Assembly (NCBI RefSeq): GCF_000805335.1
Contig: NZ_KN708638.1
Location: 4,007,652 to 4,071,651 of the forward strand
Length of the DNA stretch: 64,000 nucleotides
Reading direction: 5' to 3'
From: Streptomyces sp. CT34
Lineage (GTDB): Bacteria; Actinomycetota; Actinomycetes; Streptomycetales; Streptomycetaceae
Numbering within the stretch: the stretch's first letter is position 1; each line of letters starts with the position of its first letter. The notes below the pieces were generated by a model that had not been told where the DNA came from, ran no database searches, and saw nothing but the letters and a program-made list of their open reading frames with translations. Below are positions 16,347 to 25,283 of the stretch, in pieces. Made by a program: the position numbers and the translations under genes.

Positions 16347-17426
16347 TCAGCTCAGCGCTCCGGCATCCTCGTCCAGCTGCCGGGGAACCAGTTCCCGCGT
16401 ACCCACCACCTCCGGATGCGGCCGCAGCCCGGACCTGATCCGGTCCGGCACATGCGGGCTGGTCACCAGCCAGCCGAGCGCCTCGGCCAGCGCCTGGCGC
16501 GCGGGCCTCGGCGTGTACCCCAGAGCAGCGGCCTTGCCATGCCGGTACCAGTAGTACCGGCCCATCGTCCGGGCCTCGGAGCGGGTGGTCGCAGGGGTCC
16601 GGGCGCTGAGCACCGCCCGGATCTCCGCCAGCGTCGCCGACACATACGCGCCGGTGTGCGTGGCGGTGGCCCACGGCCCGTGAGTCCCGCACAGCTCCGA
16701 GACGGTCTGGTGGATGGTCCGCCACGCCCAGTTCTCACCGCCCAGCAGATAGCGTTCCCCGGCGGTTCCGCGCTCCGCGAGCAGTACGTGGCCTTCGGCG
16801 ACGTCCCGGACGGAGACGATGTTGCAGCCGCCCGGGTAGGTGGTGCGCAGTGGATCGGCCAGATACCGGGTGAGCAGTGCGTTGCTGGGGACCAGCCGCC
16901 GGTCGGGCCCGCCCACCACGATGGTCGGGCAGGCGGCCACCACCTCCAGCCCCAGTTCGGTGCCCAGCGCGAGCGCCGTCCGCTCCTGCTCCAGCTTGGT
17001 GAGGAAGTAGTCCGGCAGATACTCCTCGCCGGGCATCCCGTTCTCGTCGAGCGAGGCCGGACCATCGGACGAGCCGCAGGTGACCGACGACGACGTCACC
17101 ACCACCCGCCGGACCCCCGCCGCCGCTGCCGCCTGCAGCACCTCACGGGTGCCCGCCACGTTGGCCCGGGTCAGTTCCTCCCGCGTGACGTCCCAGTACG
17201 CGAAGACGGCGGCGCAGTGGAACACCGTGTCGCAGCCCTCGAACGCGGACCGCAAGGTGGCGGGGGCACGGAGGTCCGCGTGGACCACGGGGACGCCCAG
17301 CGCGTGCAGTTGCCGCGTGTCGCCGCTTTGACGGACCAGCGCCCGCACCTCATGTCCGGCGCCCGACAGGGCACGCACCACCTGGCCACCGACAAGTCCG
17401 GAAGCTCCGGTCACACTCGCTTTCAC
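16347..17426 (-). CDS. NAD(P)-dependent reductase/epimerase (extended SDR)
   Basis: 359 residues. The Rossmann motif TGASGLVGG (residues 7-15) is followed by RALVRQ, a DLRAP turn, VFHCAAVFAY, a catalytic Ser/Thr region (VVVTSSSVTCG) and Tyr-x3-Lys in PDYFLTKLE. These features place it with dihydroflavonol-reductase/3beta-HSD-like extended SDRs, which reduce carbonyls or epimerise nucleotide-linked substrates. Its start lies 5 bases after the stop of the DUF362 gene upstream, so the two form an operon. The substrate cannot be inferred. It is convergent with the 15866 gene. Confidence 0.85.
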   Translation of the reverse strand: MKASVTGASGLVGGQVVRALSGAGHEVRALVRQSGDTRQLHALGVPVVHADLRAPATLRSAFEGCDTVFHCAAVFAYWDVTREELTRANVAGTREVLQAAAAAGVRRVVVTSSSVTCGSSDGPASLDENGMPGEEYLPDYFLTKLEQERTALALGTELGLEVVAACPTIVVGGPDRRLVPSNALLTRYLADPLRTTYPGGCNIVSVRDVAEGHVLLAERGTAGERYLLGGENWAWRTIHQTVSELCGTHGPWATATHTGAYVSATLAEIRAVLSARTPATTRSEARTMGRYYWYRHGKAAALGYTPRPARQALAEALGWLVTSPHVPDRIRSGLRPHPEVVGTRELVPRQLDEDAGALS

Positions 17427-17431
17427 AGTGG

Positions 17432-19618
17432 CTACCTCAATCGCCTGTCCCGGGCCACGGCTTCGCGCAGCCCCTGCCAGAAACCGGTGACCGCGGGCCG
17501 CAGCTCTTCCCGGAGTTCCTCCAGCAGCCCGAAACGGGACGGGACGTCACCGGGCGCAACATGCCAGAAGCCGTCCGGCCCCAGCCGTCCCGGCAGTCTC
17601 GACACGGCCAAGGCCTGCGAGGCGACGTTGCGTACAAACCGGGCGGCCTCGGTCAGGCGCTGGGTCGGCAACTCGGCGGCCAGCATGTCGTCAACCTCCT
17701 CCCAGGCGCGGCCGATCCGGAAAGGCCGCCCCTCGTACTCCGCCTCGAAGTTGTCGAGCGTGCGGGTGAAGAACCGCCGGTAGGAGTCCTGCACCAGCGG
17801 ATCCCTGAGCTTCGGCCGGGTTTCGGGACGGAACACCTGCCAGGTCAGCGGCAGCGTGAACCGCTGGCGCACCCGGACCACGATCCGGGTCCGGTTTCCG
17901 CCGTCGGCGGGGAGGAAACCCACCGAACCGTCGTCGTACTCGGCGGAGCCGTTCGGACTGTGCACCGTGCGCCAGGCGATCCGCTGCGATCGCTCCGCGT
18001 AGCTGATCGACTCAAGCTTGCAGACATCGATGGGCGGGCCGCCGTAGAACGCCACGTAGTTCGGCTGTGCCAGATACAGGTTGCGTTCGATCTGGCGGGT
18101 GGGCCGCCCCTGCGTATCGCGGGACACCACATGGAGCCGTCCGCCCAGGTAGTCGGTCATGTAGCTGATGGACTGGCTGATATCCACCCGGCGCACGAAC
18201 TCCACGTACGGCGCGTTGATGGTGCGTTCGCATCCGAAGAGGACCGAGTTGCCCAGGTGATGCCACCGCATCAGCCAGGCGTCCGCGGGCAGCGCGTCGA
18301 TCACTTCCTCCAACGGCTGGAGGAGACCGTTGATCCGGTCGAAGTCACCGTGGCTGTAGGCCTCCGGGTCGATGGCGAGGGAGACGTCCCGGCGCCGGAT
18401 CTTCTCCTTGCCGTACCCGGTACGCCACGCGCGTACGGTGGAGGACGCGGATGCGGCTGCCCCGATCACCGTGCAGAGGGCGGCGGACGCCGCCGGGTTC
18501 TCGTCCGCGACGCGGATCAGCGCGGTGAGCAGGCGCGACAGCCGTGCCAGCGCTGGATCGGTGACCTCCGCGGTGCCCGGGGTCACCTGCCAGGAGGCAA
18601 TGCTGAACAGCCGGTGCACCCGGCCGTCCGGGGCGAGTCGGCGCACCGCCTCGACCAGGGCTCTCGGCGGGTTGCGCCACCCTTGGTACGGCGTCAGGTC
18701 TCCGTCGAGGTGATAGCCGTCCGGCAGCCCGCGGTCGCGGAGTACCCGCGCGTTGAGCGGCGACGAGATGGGGTCGACGTGCATCAGCAGTGCGCCGACC
18801 ATGTCCGCCAGCGCCCCGTCCGGTGCGGCGATGACCGTCCCCGTTCCCAGCGGCTTGCCCACGTACGATCCGGCACACCCGTGACTGCTCACCACCGCGT
18901 CGATGATGTGGAAGTCCGGTGCGTAGGTACGCAGCAGATCCACGATGACCTCGCCGCCGTCGCGCCGTGCCCGGTAGTGGTGGTGCTTGTCGACGTGCGG
19001 CAGCACGCCCAACAGATTGGCCAGGCAGAGGGCGTACCCGAACTCCGGGTGGGTGCTGTTCTTCGCGATGTTGATGCGGAAGTCCGCCGCCAGCCAGGTA
19101 CGCGCCATTCCGCTGCCGTGCAGCACACTGGAAGCGGGAAACCCGGCCGGCTCGATGTCCTCGGACAGGTCCACGATCCGGTAGGCGTTGCCCCGTTGGG
19201 TACGTCCGCGGTAGCCGAGCCGGCGACAGGTCTGAAGGAGCCCGGGGCCCTCAAGCCACACGTCCGGACCGCAGCGGGAAGCGCCGACGGTGATGTTCCG
19301 GTAGCCCCTGTCACACAGCAGGTCGATCAGCTGCTCCACGAGCACGGCACTGACTGCGGTCGTCGGATCGCCGTACGCGGATGCCCCCGGCGTCAGCATC
19401 ACCGCCAACCCGCCCGGATCACCGGCCGCGCGCTCGGCGAGCCGCTGCCAGAGCCCGGCCCGGGTGACCGCGTCTGCCAGCAAGCGCGCAGGCGCAAGCG
19501 GCCGGGTCCGGGTGGACCGCACCACGGCGGCGACGGGGGTCACGTCATCCTTGGCGCTGGTGGAGGAGACCGCATGCGACAGTCCTGCTGCGGCCTCGTC
19601 GTGGGAGATCATCTTCAT
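17432..19618 (-). CDS. DUF362-domain protein with extra C-terminal domain
   Basis: 728 residues from ATG 19618. Residues 60-340 fit DUF362: LIDLLCDRGYRNITVGASRC, NIAKNSTHPEFGYALCLANL (the Lys-rich N-x-x-K-x-K type region), DAVVSSHGCAGS and DPISSPLNARVLRDRGL. DUF362 proteins usually accompany Fe-S ferredoxin domains; none with CxxCxxC is present here. Residues 430-728 form a separate strand-rich region (VLFGCERTINAPYVEFVRRV, YLAQPNYVAFYG, RFTLPLTWQVFRPE) of unknown fold. This is longer than a typical DUF362 protein (about 300-450). It is the first gene of the operon with the 17426 reductase. A biosynthetic or redox role is plausible only. Confidence 0.75.
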   Translation of the reverse strand: MKMISHDEAAAGLSHAVSSTSAKDDVTPVAAVVRSTRTRPLAPARLLADAVTRAGLWQRLAERAAGDPGGLAVMLTPGASAYGDPTTAVSAVLVEQLIDLLCDRGYRNITVGASRCGPDVWLEGPGLLQTCRRLGYRGRTQRGNAYRIVDLSEDIEPAGFPASSVLHGSGMARTWLAADFRINIAKNSTHPEFGYALCLANLLGVLPHVDKHHHYRARRDGGEVIVDLLRTYAPDFHIIDAVVSSHGCAGSYVGKPLGTGTVIAAPDGALADMVGALLMHVDPISSPLNARVLRDRGLPDGYHLDGDLTPYQGWRNPPRALVEAVRRLAPDGRVHRLFSIASWQVTPGTAEVTDPALARLSRLLTALIRVADENPAASAALCTVIGAAASASSTVRAWRTGYGKEKIRRRDVSLAIDPEAYSHGDFDRINGLLQPLEEVIDALPADAWLMRWHHLGNSVLFGCERTINAPYVEFVRRVDISQSISYMTDYLGGRLHVVSRDTQGRPTRQIERNLYLAQPNYVAFYGGPPIDVCKLESISYAERSQRIAWRTVHSPNGSAEYDDGSVGFLPADGGNRTRIVVRVRQRFTLPLTWQVFRPETRPKLRDPLVQDSYRRFFTRTLDNFEAEYEGRPFRIGRAWEEVDDMLAAELPTQRLTEAARFVRNVASQALAVSRLPGRLGPDGFWHVAPGDVPSRFGLLEELREELRPAVTGFWQGLREAVARDRRLR

Positions 19619-20259
19619 GGCCTCCGCCCAGGGGCACGTCGTTCAATGGTGCGCCCGGTCGGCCCAGCGCCACTTTCACAAAACGACCAAATAGGTACAA
19701 ACGCGATGTTACTGCGCGAAAGGCGGATGCACGGCAGGACGCGCTCGCGCCAAACCCAAGTCATCGTCAGGCGCACTCAATGCTCCCGTCCTTATGCTCC
19801 CGTCCTTGGCAGGAGCGGCGCTGGTCGGAGGCACTGGAAGCGTGGGCGGACGGTCCGGCACCGGGTGTCACGAGCCGGATCGAGCACGAAGCCGCCCGGC
19901 GCTGGTCAGGCAGAACGGCACCACGCGGCAGCGTCGGGCACCGCCCGGCAAGGATTCGATCCCACCCCTGAAGCGGGGGCTACGGCCCTACATGTCATGC
20001 CTACGCCCGGTAGGGAGAGTCCTTCACGCAGGCAGTCCGCATCCCGTCGGCCGCGGTGTCCATGGCGGGAAACGCTCCTTCGTCTGCGGAAATGCTCCAG
20101 CCCAGGGGCCCCTCGCCCGCCGTGCCCGGTGTCGTGGTCGTGCCAGAGGGACCGGCAGGCAACGGTCACCAAGGGGCAGGGATTCCGGTGGGTGCCGCTA
20201 CGCCAGACGCGGCGTCTTCGCGGTTCAGGGCGGCGCCAGGCATCCGGAAGCCCCCTGAC
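19619..20259. other. No gene recognised
   Basis: The segment runs between the DUF362 start and tRNA fragment copy C. The 70 bases upstream of 19618 are AT-richer (CAAAACGACCAAATAGGTAC) and probably hold that gene's promoter. The rest has no supportable gene. Confidence 0.4.
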
Positions 20260-20332
20260 CTCCAAGCTCGGAGCGCGGGTTCGATTCCCGTCACCCGCTC
20301 CATGGCGAAGGCCCAGGTCGGCGACCTGGGCC
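20260..20332 (+). repeat. tRNA-Gly 3' half plus terminator, copy C (att-like)
   Basis: This is the best preserved copy. Bases 20260-20302 correspond to the 3' side of the anticodon arm (TCCAAGCTCGGAGCGC), the T-arm (GGGTTCGATTCCCGTC) and acceptor ACCCGCTCCA of a tRNA-Gly. The 5' half is missing. A 10-bp stem follows (20310-20319 with 20323-20332) and is the same terminator hairpin as in copy B. Homology with the region after copy A extends to about 20555. It marks the right end of the island region, after which the gene content changes. Confidence 0.78.
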
Positions 20333-20688
20333 CTGGTTGTCGTCCAGGCCGTTCTCGGGCCACCGGGCCCTCCACCAGCCCCAGCTGCCGGCCGAGGCGT
20401 AATTCTCGCGAACCCCCGTACCGAGCCAGGCAGTTTGGGAGTCAGTCCTCTCGAACAGCGAGACGTAATTTCTGCGACGTGGGTCACCTGCGCCTGAGGT
20501 GTCGTGAGATTACGGATGCAAAACGGGCTCCTGGCAAGGGAGTTCATCTGGTCGCGGTCCGCGCTGCGGACCGCGAACGCACTCCGTCGCAGACACCGCG
20601 CATCGTTGGCCGGGTAATAATCGACGTGCTCCCCGAACGTCCGTCGGCAGGACCCGCGCTCGCCGACCGCTTGCGAGGGGAACCTACG
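20333..20688. other. att-flanking repeat block, no gene
   Basis: Bases 20440-20535 match 1374-1470 closely (GCGAGACGTAATTTCTGCGA, GATTACGGATGCAAAACGGG). The repeat may carry integrase arm sites or simply be duplicated island DNA. No gene is supportable before the zinc-ribbon stop at 20689. Confidence 0.5.
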
Positions 20689-20922
20689 TCACCCCTTGCT
20701 CTTCTTCACTTTGTACAGTTCGAGATCTCTGTTCACGAACAGGTGCACATAGCCGCAGCTCCAGCAGATCAGCCCGGTCGCCGACTCGTTCGCCCAGCCG
20801 AAGTTCATGAACTCCATGCCGGAGCTGTTGAGTTTCACCTCACGGTCCCGAAACAGATCGCCCTGACAGAACGTGCATGTGACCCACACATTCCCAACAG
20901 CCGCACGTACAGGCTTGGCCAC
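20689..20922 (-). CDS. Zinc-ribbon protein, small
   Basis: 77 residues from GTG 20922, preferred because GGGAGAGGGTGAGG lies directly upstream; an in-frame ATG at 20940 lacks a ribosome site. Two CxxC knuckles (VTCTFCQGD and ICWSCGYV), about 34 residues apart, form a zinc ribbon, with WANESATG between them and a basic C-terminus (YKVKKSKG). Such proteins bind nucleic acid or act as scaffolds. No closer family was recognised. It is the first intact gene after the island boundary. Confidence 0.75.
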   Translation of the reverse strand: MAKPVRAAVGNVWVTCTFCQGDLFRDREVKLNSSGMEFMNFGWANESATGLICWSCGYVHLFVNRDLELYKVKKSKG

Positions 20923-20989
20923 GCCCTCACCCTCTCCCATGAACAACCGGAGTGGCGCAACTGTCTCGCACACACCGCGCGGTGGCCAG

Positions 20990-21620
20990 CATAGTCAGGG
21001 CACCGAACCGGGCCGGGAAGTCGGTGGGACCGCGGACCGCCCCTGTCCGGCCCACTCCTCGGTCTCCCGCACAACGACGTCCCAGCGCGGCGGCGATCGC
21101 ACCGCAGCGGCGCGCGCCGAAGCGGTCACCGAGCGAACCCCAACTCGCGCCCAGCAGCAGGCCGGTCAGGCCGAAGCCCAGCAGCGCGACCCCGGTGAGG
21201 TCGGGGCGGATGCCGAGGTGCTCCTCGGCGTGCAGGGAGACGAGGAACGGCAGCCCGGCCGCGCCGAAGTAGCTGACGAACGCGGCCACCGACAGCAGGC
21301 CCATGCGCATGTTCACCAGCGGGCGCAGGCGCGGGGCCTGCGCCCGGCCGGGCACCGCCGGGTGGGGGTGCCAGCACGAGCAGCTCGGCCGCTGCGGCGA
21401 CACCGACGAACGCCCAGCGCCAGTTCGCCGCCGCGGCCGCCCCACCGAGCAGCGGCGAGAGCGACTGCCCGGCGGCCTGGCAACTGGCCAGCAGCCCCAG
21501 GGACCGGCTCAGCCGCTGCGGGGGAACCATGTCGGCCAGCCCGGACAGCAGGAGCGGCGAGATGAACGCGTTGGCGGTGCCCATCACCGCTCGTATCACC
21601 AGCAGCAGCGCGATGTCGGG
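20990..21620 (-). pseudogene. MFS transporter fragment, frameshifted
   Basis: Reading leftwards on the minus strand, VMGTANAFISPLLLSGLADM and QSLSPLLGGAAAAANWRWAF are typical MFS helices 4-6. Near 21370 the frame shifts, and helices 7-8 continue (LLSVAAFVSYFGAAGLPFLV, LTGLLLGASWGSLGDRFGAR). After that the frame is lost again. The N-terminal third and the last helices are absent. It adjoins the LysR fragment at about 21620 with no start between, so a deletion has fused the two. Confidence 0.75.
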
Positions 21621-21624
21621 TGCT

Positions 21625-21890
21625 GACCTGTTCGCCCAACGCGTTCATCGCCCGGTCCAGCTCGTTGAGCACCCGTTCCACCTGCGCGAGAAAGGAGTGG
21701 CCCACGTTGGTCAGTTCCACGTGCCGGGAGCTCCGGTTGAACAACCGCACCCGCAGCGCGGTCTCCAACTGCTTGATGGCGCGGGTCAACGCCGGCTGGG
21801 TGATGGTCAGTTTCTCGGCGGCACGGGTGAACGACTGCTGTCGAGCCACCTCGACGAACGCGCGCAGATGACGCAGCTCGACATCGATGA
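21625..21890 (-). pseudogene. LysR-type regulator, N-terminal fragment
   Basis: About 85 residues give a clear LysR helix-turn-helix: VELRHLRAFVEVARQQSFTR, AAEKLTITQPALTRAIKQLE, LFNRSSRHVELTNVG, then VERVLNELDRAMNALG. The effector-binding domain is missing and the frame runs straight into MFS sequence. No ATG or GTG is obvious at the front (GTC codes the expected first residues). It is not expected to be functional. Confidence 0.75.
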
Positions 21891-21977
21891 CTCAGGAGCA
21901 TGGCCAGGGCACACCAGGCATTTCTCAAATTCGAACGGTCTGACTACGTTCGTCTTGCCGCGAGGGGGAGGCACACC

Positions 21978-22530
21978 GATGAACGCAGCACCGCACACCC
22001 GGTCGCCGTCGAACAGCACACTCGGCATCGGGCGCGGTGCCTGTGCGCCGGCGGTGAGTCCGGGGGTGGGCCGGTTCGTCCACACCCCCATTCTGCCGAC
22101 GATGCAGGCCCGGGCCGAACTCTCCGCGCGTGCCGGTGCGTTGGTGGCCACGGCGAACTACGTCGGCTACTTCCTCGGCGCACTGCTGACCGCGCTCGCT
22201 CCGGTGGCCTTCCGGTCCCGGACGATGCCGCGTGCCTGCCTGGTCGCGCTGGTGGTCACCTGGGCGGGTATGCCGCTCACCACGGATCTCGGTGGGTGGT
22301 TCCTGCTGCGCGCGCTGTCCGGGGTGGCCGGCGCGGTGGTGTTCGTCATCGCGGTCAACTCGCTGCTGACGATGCCGGGTGCGACCGCCGAGGGATGGAC
22401 GTTCGCGGGCGCGGGCGCCGGCATCGCGCTGTCCGGTCTGCTGGTCGCCCGGTCGCCGTTCGGCCATTCCGGGACGGCGGCGTGGTGGAGTACCGCGGCG
22501 CCGACCGCGGTGCTCGCGGGGTCATCATGG
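21978..22530 (+). pseudogene. YbfB/YjiJ-type MFS transporter, truncated
   Basis: About 185 residues starting at ATG 21978. GVGRFVHTPILPTMQARAEL and TANYVGYFLGALLTALAP match the first helices of YbfB/YjiJ-type MFS proteins (normally about 390-400 residues). Helices continue through VVTWAGMPLTTDLGGWFLLR and AGAVVFVIAVNSLL. Near 22520 the sequence jumps into an acyl-ligase C-terminus, so the second half is missing. A short product of six helices could be made but is unlikely to transport. Confidence 0.7.
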
Positions 22531-22803
22531 ATCACCCGGCGGTCCGCGAGGCCGCCGTGATCGCGATCCCGGACGAGCGAGGGGGCGAGACCCCGGCGGC
22601 ATACGGCACCTGCACAAGGGGGCGATCGCCACGGGGGAGGACATCATCGAGCACGTTCGCGGGCGGCTCGCCCACTTCAAGGCACCGAAGACGGTGTTTT
22701 TCGGGGAACCGCGTTTTTCGGGGAACTGCCGAAAAACACCACCGACAAGGTGCGGAAACAGCTGTTGCGGGAGCGGGTTCGGGGTCTGGCGGCCCCTTCC
22801 TGA
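22526..22803 (+). pseudogene. AMP-dependent acyl ligase, C-terminal fragment
   Basis: Three frames together rebuild the last 90 residues of an ANL ligase: MDHPAVREAAVIAIPDER and GETPAA, then LHKGAIATGEDIIEHVRGRL and AHFKAPKTVFFGE, then GELPKNTTDKVRKQLLRERV ending at 22803. The catalytic-Lys region (K in TTDKVRK) is present. A tandem duplication of GTTTTTCGGGGAAC at about 22694-22720 causes one of the shifts. The upstream catalytic core is absent. Confidence 0.75.
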
Positions 22804-22882
22804 CCGCGACGAAAGGTGTCCGGCTCGGGGGGAATTCCCTGAGGGACAAAGAGATCGAGAAAGAGATCGAGGAGAAATCGGA

Positions 22883-23176
22883 ATGGCAAAGGGATATCTG
22901 GTCGGGACGTACCGGTCGGTGAGCGACCCGGACAAGCTCGCCGCGTACGGGAAGCTGGCGAAGCCCGCGCTGGAGGCGGCCGGCGGCCGGATTCTGGCCC
23001 GGGGCGGCCGGGTGACCGCGTTCGAGGCGGGGGTGCCCGAACGCACGGTCCTGGTCGAGTTCCCCAGCTACGACGCCGCGATCGCGGCCTACGAGAGCGA
23101 GGACTACCAGCGGGCCGTCGCAGTGCTGGGCGGCGGCGCCGTGCGGGACGTCCGGGTCGTGGAGGGGCTCGACTGA
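22883..23176 (+). CDS. DUF1330-family protein
   Basis: 97 residues from ATG 22883 with GAGGAG 9 bases upstream. The ferredoxin-like alpha/beta DUF1330 pattern is clear: KGYLVGTYRSVSDPDKLAAY, GGRILARGG, VLVEFPSYDAAIAAYESEDY and the C-terminal strand RDVRVVEG. Family members are small dimeric proteins of unknown activity, often near oxidoreductases. It is intact although it follows a stretch of broken genes. Upstream sequence has an imperfect direct repeat (GAGATCGAGAA, GAGATCGAGGAG). Confidence 0.88.
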   Translation: MAKGYLVGTYRSVSDPDKLAAYGKLAKPALEAAGGRILARGGRVTAFEAGVPERTVLVEFPSYDAAIAAYESEDYQRAVAVLGGGAVRDVRVVEGLD

Positions 23177-23312
23177 GCACCCGGACACCCGCGTGGTCCC
23201 CGCCGGCAACGGCGGGGACACCTGCGCGGGGCCGGCGTGGACGGCAACTCACCTGCCGGGTATGCCCGATGGGTGGCCGACGGGTGAACGCCGTTGCGGT
23301 CGGGCCGACTTG

Positions 23313-23633
23313 TCAGCCCGAGACCGAACTCCAGCCCCCGATAGGGCCGTTGTTGTGCTCGGCGTCGAGGAGGGCCTGGATCTTCTCGTCGATGGCGTGG
23401 GCCTGGGCGCGGTCCCGGTCGGCACCCGCGTGGTCACCCGCGCCGTCGAGGCGGTCGGCCTCGGCCTTCAGCCGCTCGGACTGCTGGCGCAGCCGGCCGA
23501 TGGCCACCTGGGTGCTGCCGGAGTCCATGGCGTGCACGCCGGTGACGGGGACCGCCTGGGCGGGCAGTGCGGTGAGCAGGACGCCACCGGCCATGGCGGC
23601 GGTGAGGGCGAGTGCGGATATGCGTCGGCGCAT
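23313..23633 (-). CDS. Small secreted coiled-coil protein
   Basis: 106 residues from ATG 23633 with AGGGGG upstream. The signal peptide is MRRRISALALTAAMAGGVLL to about ALPAQA. The mature part is helical with a predicted coiled coil (QVAIGRLRQQSERLKAEADR, AHAIDEKIQALLDAEH) and a short C-terminus ending GGWSSVSG. No Cys. No enzyme motif is present. It is convergent with DUF1330. Confidence 0.7.
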   Translation of the reverse strand: MRRRISALALTAAMAGGVLLTALPAQAVPVTGVHAMDSGSTQVAIGRLRQQSERLKAEADRLDGAGDHAGADRDRAQAHAIDEKIQALLDAEHNNGPIGGWSSVSG

Positions 23634-24019
23634 GGGTTCCCCCTGATGGAGCGCGGTCATGACGAATTACGGCCAAGTGATCCTACGTGAACCGATCTTG
23701 TGCGGCGGGCCGTTGGGCGGCCGGGGGGCGTGGCGGGGGCCTGGCGGTCTGCGCGGTGCTGCGGGTGCGGTACGGGCACCGGCCGGGTACTGCGTCCGCG
23801 GCAGACGAAGTGTCTGCGGGTGGGCGACGACGGCGGACCGGGCGGACGGCACGGTGGAAAGGGCCGGGGGCCGGAGCGGACGGCGTCCGCCGGGAAAGGG
23901 CCCCGAGCGCCGAGATCTTCCGTATCTCCCGTGTCTTCCGTATCTCCCATGTCTTTCGTATCTCCTGTGTCTTCCGTATCTCCCGTGTCTTCAGTCGTTC
24001 GTCGCGAAAGGACCGCTGC
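23634..24019. other. P450 leader region
   Basis: 386 bases between the divergent secreted-protein gene and the P450. It contains the 18-bp tandem repeats at 23916-23987 and AAAGGA before the GTG start at 24020. No gene is supportable. Confidence 0.5.
23916..23987. repeat. 18-bp tandem repeat x4 in the P450 leader
   Basis: Four units of TCTTCCGTATCTCCCGTG (units 1 and 4 identical, 2 and 3 with one and two changes) lie 32 bases before the P450 start, with a partial fifth. They could be regulator sites or a slippage-prone spacer. Confidence 0.85.
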
Positions 24020-25216
24020 GTGAGCCAGATGCCCCACGTCACCGAGAGGCAGCCGGTGACACGGACCTGCCCGTTCGACCCGCCGGCGGAGTACCGCACG
24101 CTGCGGGACGAGGCCCCGGTCGCCGAGGTGACCCTGCCCGACGGCGCGACCGGCTGGCTGGGCAGCCGGTACGCGGACGTACGGGCGGTGCTCGCCGACC
24201 CGCGGTTCAGCGCCCGCCGGCGGCAGTTGCGGACCGGCGGGCCCCCGGCGGACGCGCCGGCGCCGCCGCCCGCGCCGGGCATGTTCATCATGATGGACGC
24301 GCCGGAGCACACCCGGTTCCGCCGGCTGCTGACCGGGCAGTTCACGGTGCGCCGGATGCGGCAGCTGGCCCCCGCCGTGGAGCGGATCGTGGCCGAGCAC
24401 CTGGACGCGATGGCCGCAGCCGGAGGCCCGGTCGACCTGGTACAGACCTTTGCGCTGCCGATCCCGTCCCTGGTGATCTGCGAGCTGCTCGGGGTGCCGT
24501 ACGCCGACCGGGAGGAGTTCCAGCGGAACTCGGCCACGCTGGTCCGGCTCGACGCGGGCCCCGAGGAGGTGCGGCAGGCGCAGGCGGCGATGAACGCGTA
24601 CTTCCATCGGCTGGCGGCCGACAAGCGGGCCGAGCCCGGTGACGACATCCTCAGCGGGCTGGTGCGGTCGGGCGAGCTGACGGATGACGAACTGGCCGGT
24701 GTCGGCGGGCTGTTGCTGATCGCCGGACACGAGACGACCGCCAACATGATCGCGCTGGGCACCCTGTGCCTGCTGCGCAACCCCGGGCAGCTGGCCGCGC
24801 TGCGCGCCGACCCGTCGCTGATGGACGGCGCCGTCGAGGAGCTGCTGCGCTACCTCACCGTCGTGCAGTACGGCGTGCGGCGCACGGCGCTGGAGGATGT
24901 GGAGCTGGGCGGCCGGCGGATCCCGGCGGGCAGCCTGGTGGTCGCCGTGCTGTCGTCCGGCAACCGCGATGCGGACCAATTCCCGGACGAGCCCGAGCAG
25001 TTGGACGTCGGCCGGACGAGCCGTTCGCACCTCGCCTTCGGGCACGGCGTCCACCAGTGCCTGGGGCAGCAGCTGGCGCGGGTGGAGATGAAGGCCGCGC
25101 TGTCCGCCCTGTTCGCACGGTTCCCGGACCTGCGGCCGGCGGTGCCGGTGGAGGACGTGCCGATGCGCGACGACATGCTCGTCTACGGCGTCCACGAGCT
25201 GCCGGTGACCTGGTGA
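24020..25216 (+). CDS. Cytochrome P450
   Basis: 398 residues from GTG 24020, preceded by AAAGGA. Typical bacterial class I P450 landmarks are present: MDAPEHTRFRRLL (C-helix), I-helix LLLIAGHETTANM with the acid-alcohol pair, the ExxR motif in EELLRYL, and heme-binding FGHGVHQCLGQQLAR with the Cys near residue 345. It resembles CYP105/CYP107-type enzymes. It is a soluble monooxygenase needing ferredoxin electrons, and a ferredoxin gene follows 67 bases downstream. The substrate cannot be told. No terpene, polyketide or peptide synthase is adjacent, so it may act in xenobiotic oxidation or in tailoring a distant product. Confidence 0.93.
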   Translation: MSQMPHVTERQPVTRTCPFDPPAEYRTLRDEAPVAEVTLPDGATGWLGSRYADVRAVLADPRFSARRRQLRTGGPPADAPAPPPAPGMFIMMDAPEHTRFRRLLTGQFTVRRMRQLAPAVERIVAEHLDAMAAAGGPVDLVQTFALPIPSLVICELLGVPYADREEFQRNSATLVRLDAGPEEVRQAQAAMNAYFHRLAADKRAEPGDDILSGLVRSGELTDDELAGVGGLLLIAGHETTANMIALGTLCLLRNPGQLAALRADPSLMDGAVEELLRYLTVVQYGVRRTALEDVELGGRRIPAGSLVVAVLSSGNRDADQFPDEPEQLDVGRTSRSHLAFGHGVHQCLGQQLARVEMKAALSALFARFPDLRPAVPVEDVPMRDDMLVYGVHELPVTW

Positions 25217-25283
25217 GCGCGACAACGGCGCGGCAGCACACCACACCCCCGGAACATCCCACCATCCCGTACGGAGGATCCCT

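Noticed and set aside
20260..20302. Apparent tRNA-Gly gene
   Set aside because: Only the 3' half is present; no D-arm or 5' acceptor strand lies upstream, so it cannot fold as a tRNA.
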